Source of the DNA: Nitrospirota bacterium
GTDB lineage: Bacteria > Nitrospirota > Nitrospiria > Nitrospirales > UBA8639
DNA: 5,382 nt
Direction: 5' to 3'
NCBI GenBank assembly: GCA_029881175.1
Contig: JAOUNC010000221.1
Location: 1 to 5,382, forward strand
Both the position numbers and the translations under genes were made by a program. Positions within the stretch are counted from its first letter, which is position 1; every line of letters begins with the position of its first letter. Under the pieces are notes generated by a model. It was not told where the DNA came from and did not search any database. It worked only from the letters and a program-made list of their open reading frames with translations. Of the stretch, positions 1 to 5,382 are shown piece after piece.

Positions 1-146
1 TTGGGCCAAAAATAGCCCATCCCATTAATCAAAATTACCACTAACAACCCACCGATCATGAGCAACGACAACCCAAGCGCCCCGCCACAGAGCCAAATGA
101 ACAATGAGCCCGAATCCAGAAATTTCTTTATTGAAAATTTCCCCAT
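1..146 (-). CDS. pstA: Phosphate ABC transporter permease PstA, N-terminal fragment (runs off left edge)
   Basis: This is the start of the second membrane permease of the PstSCAB phosphate importer; only 48 codons lie in the window. The translation opens MGKFSIKKFLDSGS, followed by a Trp/Leu/Gly-rich membrane helix at about residues 15-42 and the segment NGMGYFWP. A short basic start, an SGS-x-x-IWL stretch, one helix and then a G-x-FWP motif is how PstA of the long Pst lineage begins, and its position directly after pstC agrees. It starts 51 bases beyond the pstC stop, so it is probably in the same transcript. The ATG at 146-144 is the first start downstream of an in-frame TAA. The best Shine-Dalgarno, AAGGAG at 179-174, is 27 bases away and too far to be normal; only a weak purine run (AAGAAAG) is close. 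The family call is secure and the exact start less so. Confidence 0.88.
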   Translation of the reverse strand, partial: MGKFSIKKFLDSGSLFIWLCGGALGLSLLMIGGLLVVILINGMGYFWP

Positions 147-197
147 TTTCTTTCTTACGAATCCTATTTCTTACTCCTTATTTTTCACTACTCACTA

Positions 198-2498
198 TCA
201 AAACTGTGAATACTTCTGACGAAGACGCTGGCGAATCAACTCAGCCATCGTGTTAATCGCAAAGGTAAACGCAAAGAGAATCAGGCCAGAAAGGAACAAG
301 ACTCGATACAAGGTTCCGCCATGGGGAGCCTCCGGCATTTCAACCGCAATATTGGCAGAAAGTGTTCGGAAACCATTAAACACGCTCCAATCTAAAATGG
401 GCGTATTGCCGGTGGCCATCAGCACAATCATGGTTTCTCCAATAGCCCGGCCAAAGCCGATCATCAAGGCCGAAAATATTCCGGGGCTGGCCGATACCAG
501 AATGAGGCGGGTGAGCGTTTGCCATTGAGTCGCCCCAAGGGCGAGAGACCCGGCAATTAAATGCTTAGGAACATTGGAAAGGGAATCTTCGGCAATACTA
601 AAGATAATGGGAATGACGGCGAACCCCATGGCAAAACTAATCACAATCGCATTGCGTTGATCATAGACCAGACCAAGATGATCCGTGATCCATTGCTTAT
701 AATTCCCACCAAACACTACCGCTTCAATCGAGGAGTTCAACGCCAGGCACATTCCAACTGTGCCCACGATCGCCACCATGATCAAGAGTAAATCAATTCC
801 ATATTTATCTAATCCCGCAAGAGATCGAGGTAACACTTGCCAAAGCAAACACACCAACCCAATCACCACAGGGAGGGTGAGGATCCCCGCCACAACGGCC
901 GGAAAAATTTCCTCTAATAATGGTGCAAACCACAGGCCGGCCAAGAAACCTAAGACGACGGATGGAAGTGCTGCCATAATCTCAAGGGCGGGCTTCACGA
1001 TGGACCGGAGATTCGGGTGCATAAACATCGCCGTATAGACGGCGCCCATGACCGCCAGTGGAATGGCCAGAATCATGGCGTAAATCGTTCCCTTTAACGT
1101 ACCGAAAATAAGAGGGATAAGCCCCAGCTTGGGCTCAAATTCATCAGATCCACTTGAAGACTGCCAAATCATTTCAGGATCTTCATAGTCTTCATAGGTC
1201 ACCGGAAAAAACAAGGATCGAAACGTGACTTCAGGGTGAGGATTGTCAATGGAAAATGTCTGCAAACGCCCATCCGCCCCTAACCACACTGCGCCATTTC
1301 CCTTGGGGGAGAAACGTAGAGCTGTGGACTCAACCCCGACCTGATCAAATTTCAGCACCGTTTGACCCGTCGTGGCATGATGCAATACGACCTGCCCGTG
1401 ACTATCTACCGTCAAAAACCCTTTATCCCGTTGAGAGGGAGAAATGGCTTGGACCGCACCGGCATGAGCTTGAAATGTCGTGACTTTCCGGAGTGGAATG
1501 TGTGACGCTTGATTCCCTTCAATCACTGGAACCCAGGTCATCACCTGACCAGATTGTGTTCCAACAATCAATGTTCGCTCTCCAAGCAAATAGGTCAATG
1601 CTGTGATAGCATCAGCAGGTTCGCCAACGGCAATGCGTCGCACTTCCGCGTTAGCCCCATCCTGCAATGACCATTCCAAAAGCTCCCCCTGGGCAGTCCC
1701 AGCCACCAATCGCTTGCCAAAACGATCTAAGACCAGATGCGTAATGGTTATCTCTTGTGGCACGACTAACCCGCGTTGAGTCACCGTCACTTCATCGGAG
1801 AAGGAAAATTCCCCAGGCTCTTTCACTTCCGTCACCCACAAACCACCAGAACGCGTGAATGCGGCGATGACCTGTCGTTCATCTTGTTGCGTATGGGCGT
1901 GACGCAGCAATTCCTCACCATCCGGAATCACGCGAATAGGATCATCCATTTTGCTACTGGGGACAATGGTTCGAATGGCTCCTTTAAACACAGGGCGAAA
2001 TTGAATTGTCACTGGAAAAACCAGGCCTTCTTGAGTGGCCACACTCACGCGGTTCCCTTTTTGTCCGATGAGCACTGATGACTGCACCGTACCGGCAATC
2101 TTGAGCAATCCCCCAACTTCGGGGACAGGAGCCCCCTGAGGCATCCGTAAGAATTGCAAACGATTCTCCGCCAGCACAAACACCACCTCTTGATATTCAT
2201 CAGAACCAATGACCGTGGTGTTCGAAGGAAAAGTCCGTGCCTCATGCACTTGCACCGTGGCCACAAGGTCGCCACTGGCCGAACGGAACAATGGGAAGAC
2301 TTCCCACACCAAATAGAGAAAAATCCCCATGATACTGACAATCGTCGCAAGACCCCCAACCCAGACCACTATTCCGGCTGATCGATCTGCCACATGCCGG
2401 AAACGTCGATGAGCTGTTCGCTTATGACTGTTTGTCCATGGTCTCGACGCTGTAGAAAGTTCTACGCCGGAGTTGGGGAGAGGCTGGTCGGTATCCAT
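198..2498 (-). CDS. pstC: Phosphate ABC transporter permease PstC, long form with periplasmic beta-propeller-like insertion
   Basis: One of the two inner-membrane permeases of the Pst phosphate importer, 766 residues against roughly 300 for the short E. coli type. A basic cytoplasmic N-terminus (residues 25-40) leads to TM1 at about 43-65. A large extracytoplasmic insertion follows (about 70-455) with WD40/propeller-like strand repeats, such as GKRLVAGTAQGELLEWSL (261-278), ERTLIVGTQSGQVMTW (307-322), a third at 360-378 and a fourth at 401-416. The permease core begins near 460, with helices at about 463-493, 507-528, 534-555, 568-587, 615-635 and 733-752. The ATPase-contact loop is at about 639-674 (LALGATQWQTLTRLIL), followed by FGRAIGETMIVLMATGNTP (682-700), which is highly typical of PstC. 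The usual Pro of the EAA-type loop appears as Val (ILVSASPGI). The ATG at 2498 follows an in-frame TAG and lacks a clear Shine-Dalgarno. The gene lies between the post-pstS terminator and pstA. Confidence 0.96.
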   Translation of the reverse strand: MDTDQPLPNSGVELSTASRPWTNSHKRTAHRRFRHVADRSAGIVVWVGGLATIVSIMGIFLYLVWEVFPLFRSASGDLVATVQVHEARTFPSNTTVIGSDEYQEVVFVLAENRLQFLRMPQGAPVPEVGGLLKIAGTVQSSVLIGQKGNRVSVATQEGLVFPVTIQFRPVFKGAIRTIVPSSKMDDPIRVIPDGEELLRHAHTQQDERQVIAAFTRSGGLWVTEVKEPGEFSFSDEVTVTQRGLVVPQEITITHLVLDRFGKRLVAGTAQGELLEWSLQDGANAEVRRIAVGEPADAITALTYLLGERTLIVGTQSGQVMTWVPVIEGNQASHIPLRKVTTFQAHAGAVQAISPSQRDKGFLTVDSHGQVVLHHATTGQTVLKFDQVGVESTALRFSPKGNGAVWLGADGRLQTFSIDNPHPEVTFRSLFFPVTYEDYEDPEMIWQSSSGSDEFEPKLGLIPLIFGTLKGTIYAMILAIPLAVMGAVYTAMFMHPNLRSIVKPALEIMAALPSVVLGFLAGLWFAPLLEEIFPAVVAGILTLPVVIGLVCLLWQVLPRSLAGLDKYGIDLLLIMVAIVGTVGMCLALNSSIEAVVFGGNYKQWITDHLGLVYDQRNAIVISFAMGFAVIPIIFSIAEDSLSNVPKHLIAGSLALGATQWQTLTRLILVSASPGIFSALMIGFGRAIGETMIVLMATGNTPILDWSVFNGFRTLSANIAVEMPEAPHGGTLYRVLFLSGLILFAFTFAINTMAELIRQRLRQKYSQF

Positions 2499-2530
2499 AA
2501 AGGCCTAAAGGATGAAGGTTGCGTCGTCAT

Positions 2531-2569
2531 AAAAAAAGCCACCTCCAGGCCATTCGGCCAGGAGGAGGC
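2531..2569 (-). terminator. Intrinsic terminator between pstS and pstC
   Basis: Read on the minus strand, arms at 2569-2556 (GCCTCCTCCTGGCC) and 2551-2538 (GGCCTGGAGGTGGC) pair at 12 of 14 positions with two T-T mismatches. They enclose a 4-base loop, and seven T residues follow (2537-2531). It begins 20 bases after the pstS stop and ends 32 bases before the pstC ATG, in the direction of transcription. No other promoter is obvious between it and pstC, so pstCA expression probably depends on read-through. That would give much more PstS than permease, as is usual for binding-protein genes. The structure is directly visible; its efficiency is inferred. Confidence 0.9.
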
Positions 2570-2589
2570 AAATATATTCGCCTACACGG

Positions 2590-3603
2590 CTATTCAAGAT
2601 TGCCATTTTGCTTTTCAATGATTTTTCCACTCAAGGGGAAATACCCATCTTTTATGACCACTTGCTGCCCTTCTCGACTATACACATACGTCAAAAACTC
2701 TTTGACGATGGGTGACAGGGGTTTATTGGGAGTCTTGTTGACATAGACGAATAAAAACCTCGACAACGGATAGGTCCCGTTCGACGCATTCTCAAACGTC
2801 GGCTCCACAAAACCCTCTCCATCCTTCATGGCAAGCGGAATAGCCCTCACACCGGAAGTTCGATAACCAATACCACTGTATCCTATCCCCGCTTGATCTT
2901 TGGTCACACCTTGGACCACAGAAGCCGAGCCCGGCTGTTCCTTGACTTGATCTTTATAATCACCGCCCTGCAAGACGACCTTTTTGAAAAACCCATAGGT
3001 TCCAGAAGCCGAGTTTCGACCATACAAACTCACCGGCGTCTTGGCCAATGATCCCGTCAAGCCTAATTGGCCCCATGTCGAAACATCATCCTTATGGCCC
3101 TGCCGACGGGTTTTCGAAAATGCGGCATCCACCTGTCCCACCGTCATACCCGTGATTGGATTATCTTTATTCACATAGACCGCCAACGCATCGATGGCCA
3201 CGGGAAAGGCTGTCGGTTTATAGCCAAACTTGGCCTCAAAGGCGTCCATTTCCTTGCCCTTCATTTTTCGCGACATGGGACCCAATTGTGCTGTCCCTTC
3301 AATCAAAGCAGGAGGCGCGGTACTAGACCCTTTGCCTTCAATCTGAATCTTTACATTCGGATATTGTTTCCGGAAGCCTTCAGCCCACAACGTCATTAAA
3401 TTATTGAGCGTATCCGATCCAATACTATTCACATTCCCGGAGACCCCGCTGACTCGCTCATATCCTTTCCAGCTAGGATCATCCATGGATTCTTTGGCCC
3501 ATGCGGTTGAAGAGCCCATCCCTCCGACTCCATAGAACCCGAACAACAGCCCAACCATCACAACCCCAATTCCCATCATCCATGTTTTTAACGCGGTCTG
3601 CAT
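2590..3603 (-). CDS. pstS: Periplasmic phosphate-binding protein PstS
   Basis: Substrate-binding protein of the Pst ABC importer; it captures inorganic phosphate in the periplasm and delivers it to PstC/PstA. At 337 residues it has normal family length. Residues 1-36 are a signal peptide: weakly basic start (K6), hydrophobic core about 9-28, and an AWA cleavage site after residue 36. There is no lipobox Cys. Phosphate-binding segments are visible: GSDT (62-65), GSST (92-95), SRKM (111-114) and [12 protein letters not shown] (195-206). GIGYSGIGY and a C-terminal hinge with NGTYPLSR are also family-typical. The start is the ATG at 3603, preceded by a perfect AAGGAGG (3618-3612) at 8-base spacing. 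The frame stays open upstream to 3666, but that 21-residue extension would bury the promoter and disrupt the signal peptide. A terminator follows the stop, and a Pho-box-like promoter lies upstream. Confidence 0.96.
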   Translation of the reverse strand: MQTALKTWMMGIGVVMVGLLFGFYGVGGMGSSTAWAKESMDDPSWKGYERVSGVSGNVNSIGSDTLNNLMTLWAEGFRKQYPNVKIQIEGKGSSTAPPALIEGTAQLGPMSRKMKGKEMDAFEAKFGYKPTAFPVAIDALAVYVNKDNPITGMTVGQVDAAFSKTRRQGHKDDVSTWGQLGLTGSLAKTPVSLYGRNSASGTYGFFKKVVLQGGDYKDQVKEQPGSASVVQGVTKDQAGIGYSGIGYRTSGVRAIPLAMKDGEGFVEPTFENASNGTYPLSRFLFVYVNKTPNKPLSPIVKEFLTYVYSREGQQVVIKDGYFPLSGKIIEKQNGNLE

Positions 3604-3611
3604 GAACAGTT

Positions 3612-3618
3612 CCTCCTT
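3612..3618 (-). promoter_or_regulatory. Strong Shine-Dalgarno of pstS
   Basis: AAGGAGG on the minus strand lies 8 bases before the ATG at 3603. It fixes the pstS start and indicates strong translation. It stands in contrast to pstC and pstA, neither of which has a good ribosome site at normal spacing. Confidence 0.9.
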
Positions 3619-3632
3619 GCGTGAAGCTAAAA

Positions 3633-3638
3633 ATTGTA
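3633..3638 (-). promoter_or_regulatory. Candidate -10 element of the pstS promoter
   Basis: TACAAT on the minus strand matches the sigma-70 -10 consensus at five of six bases. No good -35 hexamer sits 16-18 bases upstream; that position is filled by the 11-bp-periodic repeats. This is the layout of an activator-dependent Pho promoter. Transcription would start near 3626, giving a leader of about 23 bases before the ATG. A weaker alternative is TTGACT (3720-3715) with TATCAG 18 bases downstream, overlapping the stop of the upstream gene. Confidence 0.5.
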
Positions 3639-3648
3639 CATATTTCAG

Positions 3649-3677
3649 ATGTCCCTTATGTAACATCTATGTTACAA
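3649..3677 (-). promoter_or_regulatory. Pho-box-like 11-bp repeats and palindrome upstream of pstS
   Basis: On the minus strand, TTGTAAC (3677-3671), ATGTTAC (3666-3660) and a weaker GGGACAT (3655-3649) recur every 11 bases with 4-base A-rich or mixed spacers. The last unit ends 10 bases before the TACAAT -10. That spacing and unit size are those of PhoB boxes, although the units match the E. coli CTGTCAT consensus only partly. The first two units also form a perfect inverted repeat, TGTAACAT-AG-ATGTTACA (3676-3659). Direct-repeat binding by a PhoB-like activator and dimer binding at the palindrome are therefore both possible. No PhoB gene lies in the window. Confidence 0.55.
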
Positions 3678-3716
3678 ACGTGTTAATTGCCTGATAATTG
3701 TGCAGCGCACTCATAG

Positions 3717-3968
3717 TCAAACCACTGCACACCGCCAAGCCTTTATCCGAATTTCCAAAATAGCATCAACTTGGTGGACGGTGACCACCCCTTCTCGTCG
3801 GAACCCTCCCAAAAGTGAAAATAAATCACCCCAACGAATCCATGGAAATTGTTCTACGATCATTTCCAACGTGACCACGTGTTTTTCTGCAATAAAATCC
3901 AAGACCGTTTGCCCAACTTGCCCATCAACCATTGATGGGCCCCCAACCGTTTCTTTCATTGTCAGCAT
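3717..3968 (-). CDS. Small winged-helix-like protein of unknown function
   Basis: An 83-residue cytoplasmic protein with no signal or membrane segment. Its pattern suits a single winged helix-turn-helix: helix 1 at about 17-28 (QVGQTVLDFIAE), helix 2 at about 33-40 (TLEMIVEQ), a recognition-type helix at 45-58 (RWGDLFSLLGGFRR), and a beta wing at 61-75 (VVTVHQVDAILEIRI). It resembles small hypothetical proteins of the form 'V(T/L)LDELV..P..W..(L/I)F..VD.L.R.G.V' that I associate with Nitrospira-like genomes, though I cannot verify this. The start at 3968 is chosen because GGAGG (3979-3975) lies 6 bases upstream; a second ATG follows at codon 4, and the frame also stays open upstream to 4025. 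It ends 113 bases before pstS with no terminator, so read-through into pstS is possible. A local regulator is a reasonable guess; its DNA target is not known. Confidence 0.72.
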   Translation of the reverse strand: MLTMKETVGGPSMVDGQVGQTVLDFIAEKHVVTLEMIVEQFPWIRWGDLFSLLGGFRREGVVTVHQVDAILEIRIKAWRCAVV

Positions 3969-4043
3969 CTCCCACCTCCAGGGTTCATTCAATGCCACCT
4001 CTGTAGCCAATCCTACTTGCAGCATATTGCTAACAGGTTGGGA

Positions 4044-4334
4044 TCAGGTTACAGCTCTGTAACGTTTAAGGGCATGCTGAACAGCCAGCCAACAGCATTC
4101 CTGCTTTGTTGTGGGCTCCACATACTCTCTGTTGCGCATTCCACCAATAACTCCCTGTCCCATTTTTCCAAAGTCAGCATTGAGCCAAGAGATTTTTTGC
4201 ACATCAACCAGCATGCCCCGAGCAGAAATGAGGCGAGATTGGAGCTGCATATCAAACTTAGGTCTCTTCAATTTTTTGTCGATAGAGTGAGGAGAAGCAG
4301 AAAGAGGATCAAGGTCGTAGAACTCTTTGGTCAA
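4044..4334 (-). CDS. Hypothetical protein, TTG start, translationally coupled to a leader ORF
   Basis: A 96-residue open frame that I do not recognise. It is basic and soluble-looking, with an acidic/Ser-rich start (EFYDLDPLSASPHS), a Lys-rich stretch (IDKKLKRPKF), and a Cys-Cys-Trp near the C-terminus (KQECCWLAVQHALKRYRAV). No signal peptide, membrane helix or known motif is visible. It starts with TTG at 4334, and that codon overlaps the TGA of a 15-codon ORF (TTGA), whose own ATG has a good Shine-Dalgarno. So either the pair is translationally coupled, or a frameshift has split one gene of about 110 residues. Codon use looks compatible with coding. A competing frame at 4255-4049 is shorter and lacks a ribosome site. 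The stop falls 75 bases before the winged-helix gene on the same strand. Coding status is uncertain. Confidence 0.4.
   Translation of the reverse strand: MTKEFYDLDPLSASPHSIDKKLKRPKFDMQLQSRLISARGMLVDVQKISWLNADFGKMGQGVIGGMRNREYVEPTTKQECCWLAVQHALKRYRAVT
4048..4063. promoter_or_regulatory. Second TGTAAC-type palindrome, upstream of the small winged-helix gene
   Basis: GTTACAG-CT-CTGTAAC is a perfect 7-base inverted repeat with a 2-base centre. It uses the same GTTACA and TGTAAC words as the site in front of pstS, but in the opposite order. On the plus strand GGTTGG (4036), GGTTAC (4047) and TGTAAC (4058) also recur every 11 bases. It overlaps the 3' end of the upstream ORF and lies about 80 bases before the start of the winged-helix gene, a suitable operator position. 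No convincing -10/-35 pair was identified beside it. No T-run follows, so it is not a terminator. Confidence 0.45.
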
Positions 4335-4378
4335 CCTAGGCCATCGTCTTCAAAACGACAGAAAAGACTCTTCATCAT
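4331..4378 (-). CDS. Possible 15-codon leader ORF, or the 5' part of a frameshifted gene
   Basis: It opens ATG ATG, with AAGGAAGGG (4392-4384) 5 bases upstream, and encodes MMKSLFCRFEDDGLG before TGA. The stop overlaps the TTG of the next ORF by the classic one-base-shifted overlap. This is the only good ribosome site for the downstream 96-codon frame. A single-base shift at the junction would join the two into one protein of about 110 residues. No slippery heptamer is visible, which argues against programmed frameshifting. Confidence 0.3.
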   Translation of the reverse strand: MMKSLFCRFEDDGLG

Positions 4379-4426
4379 TTTCACCCTTCCTTGAACCGGC
4401 TCCTTCTCATCGGATAGCACCATTCC
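4379..4426. other. Short divergent intergenic region
   Basis: Only 48 bases separate the leader ATG (minus) from the receiver-phosphatase ATG (plus), so the promoters must overlap the neighbouring coding ends. It contains AAGGAAGGG, the ribosome site of the leader, and a further AAGGAG on the minus strand near 4405-4400. I found no convincing -35/-10 pair for the plus-strand gene here; its promoter may lie further left, inside the antisense ORF region. Confidence 0.5.
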
Positions 4427-5382
4427 ATGGCCAATAACCCCATGCATTTAGGCCACATTCTTCTGGCGGCCGAGAGCTCTCCCGAAGTGGCCCTGCTCAT
4501 ACAAAGCTTCTCCGCCTACGGCTTTGAACTCACCCTCGTTCCTGATGGCGAAACTGTCCTCACTTACAGTCAAGACAGCAAGCCAGACCTGATATTTTTA
4601 GATGCCACGCTACGGGGGCTGAGTGGGTTTGAGACCTGCCTTCGCCTCAAGGAACAGGCCGAGACCAAAGACATTCCGGTTATTTTTGTCACGGCCCCAT
4701 CAGATTCCCTCAGCTCAGTGAAAGGGTTTTCGGTGGGAGCAGTGGATTATGTCACCAAACCCTTTCAAATAGAGGAAGTCATTGCTCGCATCACGACTCA
4801 CTTAAAAGTCAGAAACCTGCAAGTGCTCCTTGAAGAAACCATCTCCAATCTTCAGGAGGAAGTGGCCGAACGCAAACGTGCTGAAGAAGCTCTGCAGGAT
4901 TCAATGTTCATGATTCAGCAGGCCAATGATCGCATGAGCAAGGATCTCGCCGTAGCCGCACGAGTCCAGCAATCGCTCTTACCGGAAATCCTTCCAGTCA
5001 TACCTGGGGTTGTCTTTGCCTGGAACTATCGCCCCTGTTCAGAATTAGGTGGGGATTCATTAAACGTGTTTCAGCTTGATGAGGATCACGTGGGATTGTA
5101 TGTGCTGGATGTGAGCGGGCATGGGGTTTCGGCATCCCTGCTATCAGTCACCCTCAGTCGTGTGCTGATCCCTCGGCGCGACTCCTCTTGCCTGTTTATC
5201 AAAGCCAACCGGGCGCCTGAGGCAGACACCCTCGTTTCTCCCGCAGAAATCGCCATTCGCCTCAATCGCATGTTTCCCATGACCGAAGACGGTCGTCAAT
5301 ATTTCACATTGATCTATGGAATCCTGAATATTCGTACCGGAACATTTCAATACACCTGTGCTGGCCATCCCCCGCCCCTATA
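4427..5382 (+). CDS. Response regulator with SpoIIE/RsbU-type PP2C phosphatase domain (runs off right edge)
   Basis: A cytoplasmic signalling protein, 318 codons in view. Residues 10-126 are a CheY-like receiver with the phospho-acceptor Asp59 (IFLDATLRG), Thr89 (VIFVTA) and Lys111 (DYVTKPF). The usual N-terminal Asp pair is reduced to Ala15-Glu16 (ILLAAESSPE), so metal binding may be altered. A coiled-coil linker follows (about 128-180, LQEEVAERKRAEEAL), then VQQSLLP and a PP2C core: GGDSLNVF (208-215), LDVSGHGVSASLLSV (227-241), RQYFTLIYGIL (290-300) and CAGHPPPL (311-318). The metal-binding Asp210 and Asp228 are kept; the second Asp of the GGDFYD motif is Asn213. Such proteins typically dephosphorylate an anti-sigma-antagonist (STAS) protein in partner switching. 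The ATG at 4427 follows an in-frame TAG at 4415-4417; there is no clear Shine-Dalgarno. It is divergent from the pst genes. Confidence 0.93.
   Translation, partial: MANNPMHLGHILLAAESSPEVALLIQSFSAYGFELTLVPDGETVLTYSQDSKPDLIFLDATLRGLSGFETCLRLKEQAETKDIPVIFVTAPSDSLSSVKGFSVGAVDYVTKPFQIEEVIARITTHLKVRNLQVLLEETISNLQEEVAERKRAEEALQDSMFMIQQANDRMSKDLAVAARVQQSLLPEILPVIPGVVFAWNYRPCSELGGDSLNVFQLDEDHVGLYVLDVSGHGVSASLLSVTLSRVLIPRRDSSCLFIKANRAPEADTLVSPAEIAIRLNRMFPMTEDGRQYFTLIYGILNIRTGTFQYTCAGHPPPL

Noticed and set aside
2045..2359. Second minus-strand frame of 104 codons inside pstC
   Set aside because: It is out of frame with a clear PstC protein and rich in Cys, Trp and Arg, as expected of a shadow frame.
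250..2381. Several plus-strand open frames of 75-100 codons across pstC
   Set aside because: They are antisense to a well-supported permease, with no ribosome sites and no recognisable domains.
3604..3666. 21-residue N-terminal extension of pstS
   Set aside because: It would run through the -10 and part of the repeat region, and would place 21 residues before a normal signal peptide. The ATG at 3603 has a perfect Shine-Dalgarno.
3700..3712. Small hairpin GTGC-GCT-GCAC after the winged-helix gene as a terminator
   Set aside because: The stem is only four base pairs with no T-run, so it is unlikely to terminate.
4049..4255. Alternative minus-strand frame of 68 codons within the hypothetical ORF
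   Set aside because: It is shorter, has no Shine-Dalgarno, and overlaps the longer frame completely. Kept only as an alternative reading.
4017..4394. Plus-strand open frame of 125 codons
   Set aside because: It is antisense to the minus-strand ORFs and has no ribosome site. The product is low-complexity and unrecognisable, and the start lies in the second palindrome region.
4331..4428. Longer minus-strand reading of the leader ORF beginning at the ATG at 4428
   Set aside because: It would give 31 residues in the same frame, but it starts within the divergent gene's ATG (an overlapping CCATGG) with no ribosome site. The inner ATG at 4378 has a good one.
5086..5368. Minus-strand open frames over the PP2C domain
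   Set aside because: They are antisense to conserved phosphatase motifs that are clearly coding on the plus strand.

Overview
The window carries most of a bacterial high-affinity phosphate uptake (pst) locus on the minus strand, with a divergent signalling gene on the plus strand. In minus-strand order it reads: an uncharacterised small ORF with a short leader ORF (4378 to 4044), a small winged-helix-like gene (3968-3717), pstS (3603-2590), a strong intrinsic terminator (2569-2531), pstC (2498-198) and the first 48 codons of pstA (146 to the edge). On the plus strand, from 4427 to the right edge, is a receiver-domain protein with a SpoIIE/RsbU-type PP2C phosphatase output, cut off by the window. 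The ORFs are closely packed, and no RNA gene, mobile element or CRISPR array is visible.

PstC has a large periplasmic beta-propeller-like insertion between its first and second membrane helices, and PstA begins in the style of the matching long permeases. This is the 'long Pst' lineage known from many Gammaproteobacteria and some other Gram-negative phyla. PstS has a signal-peptidase-I type signal, so it should be a soluble periplasmic protein of a diderm. The moderate GC content, the small winged-helix ORF and the receiver-PP2C subfamily would fit a Nitrospira-like bacterium (Nitrospirota), but that is an inference from memory of similar proteins and not proven here.

Functionally, PstS captures phosphate in the periplasm and PstC/PstA form the membrane channel; PstB and probably PhoU are expected beyond the left edge. 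A well-formed promoter region precedes pstS: 11-bp-periodic Pho-box-like repeats that also form a near-perfect palindrome, then a TACAAT -10 and a strong Shine-Dalgarno. The terminator after pstS probably keeps PstS in excess over the permeases. A second palindrome built from the same TGTAAC/GTTACA words lies upstream of the small winged-helix gene, so the two sites may bind the same regulator. The divergent receiver-PP2C gene probably belongs to a partner-switching pathway; a functional link to phosphate is not shown by the sequence.

The least explained part is 3717-4426: a small DNA-binding-like protein, an unrecognised ORF with a TTG start coupled to a 15-codon leader, and the second palindrome.
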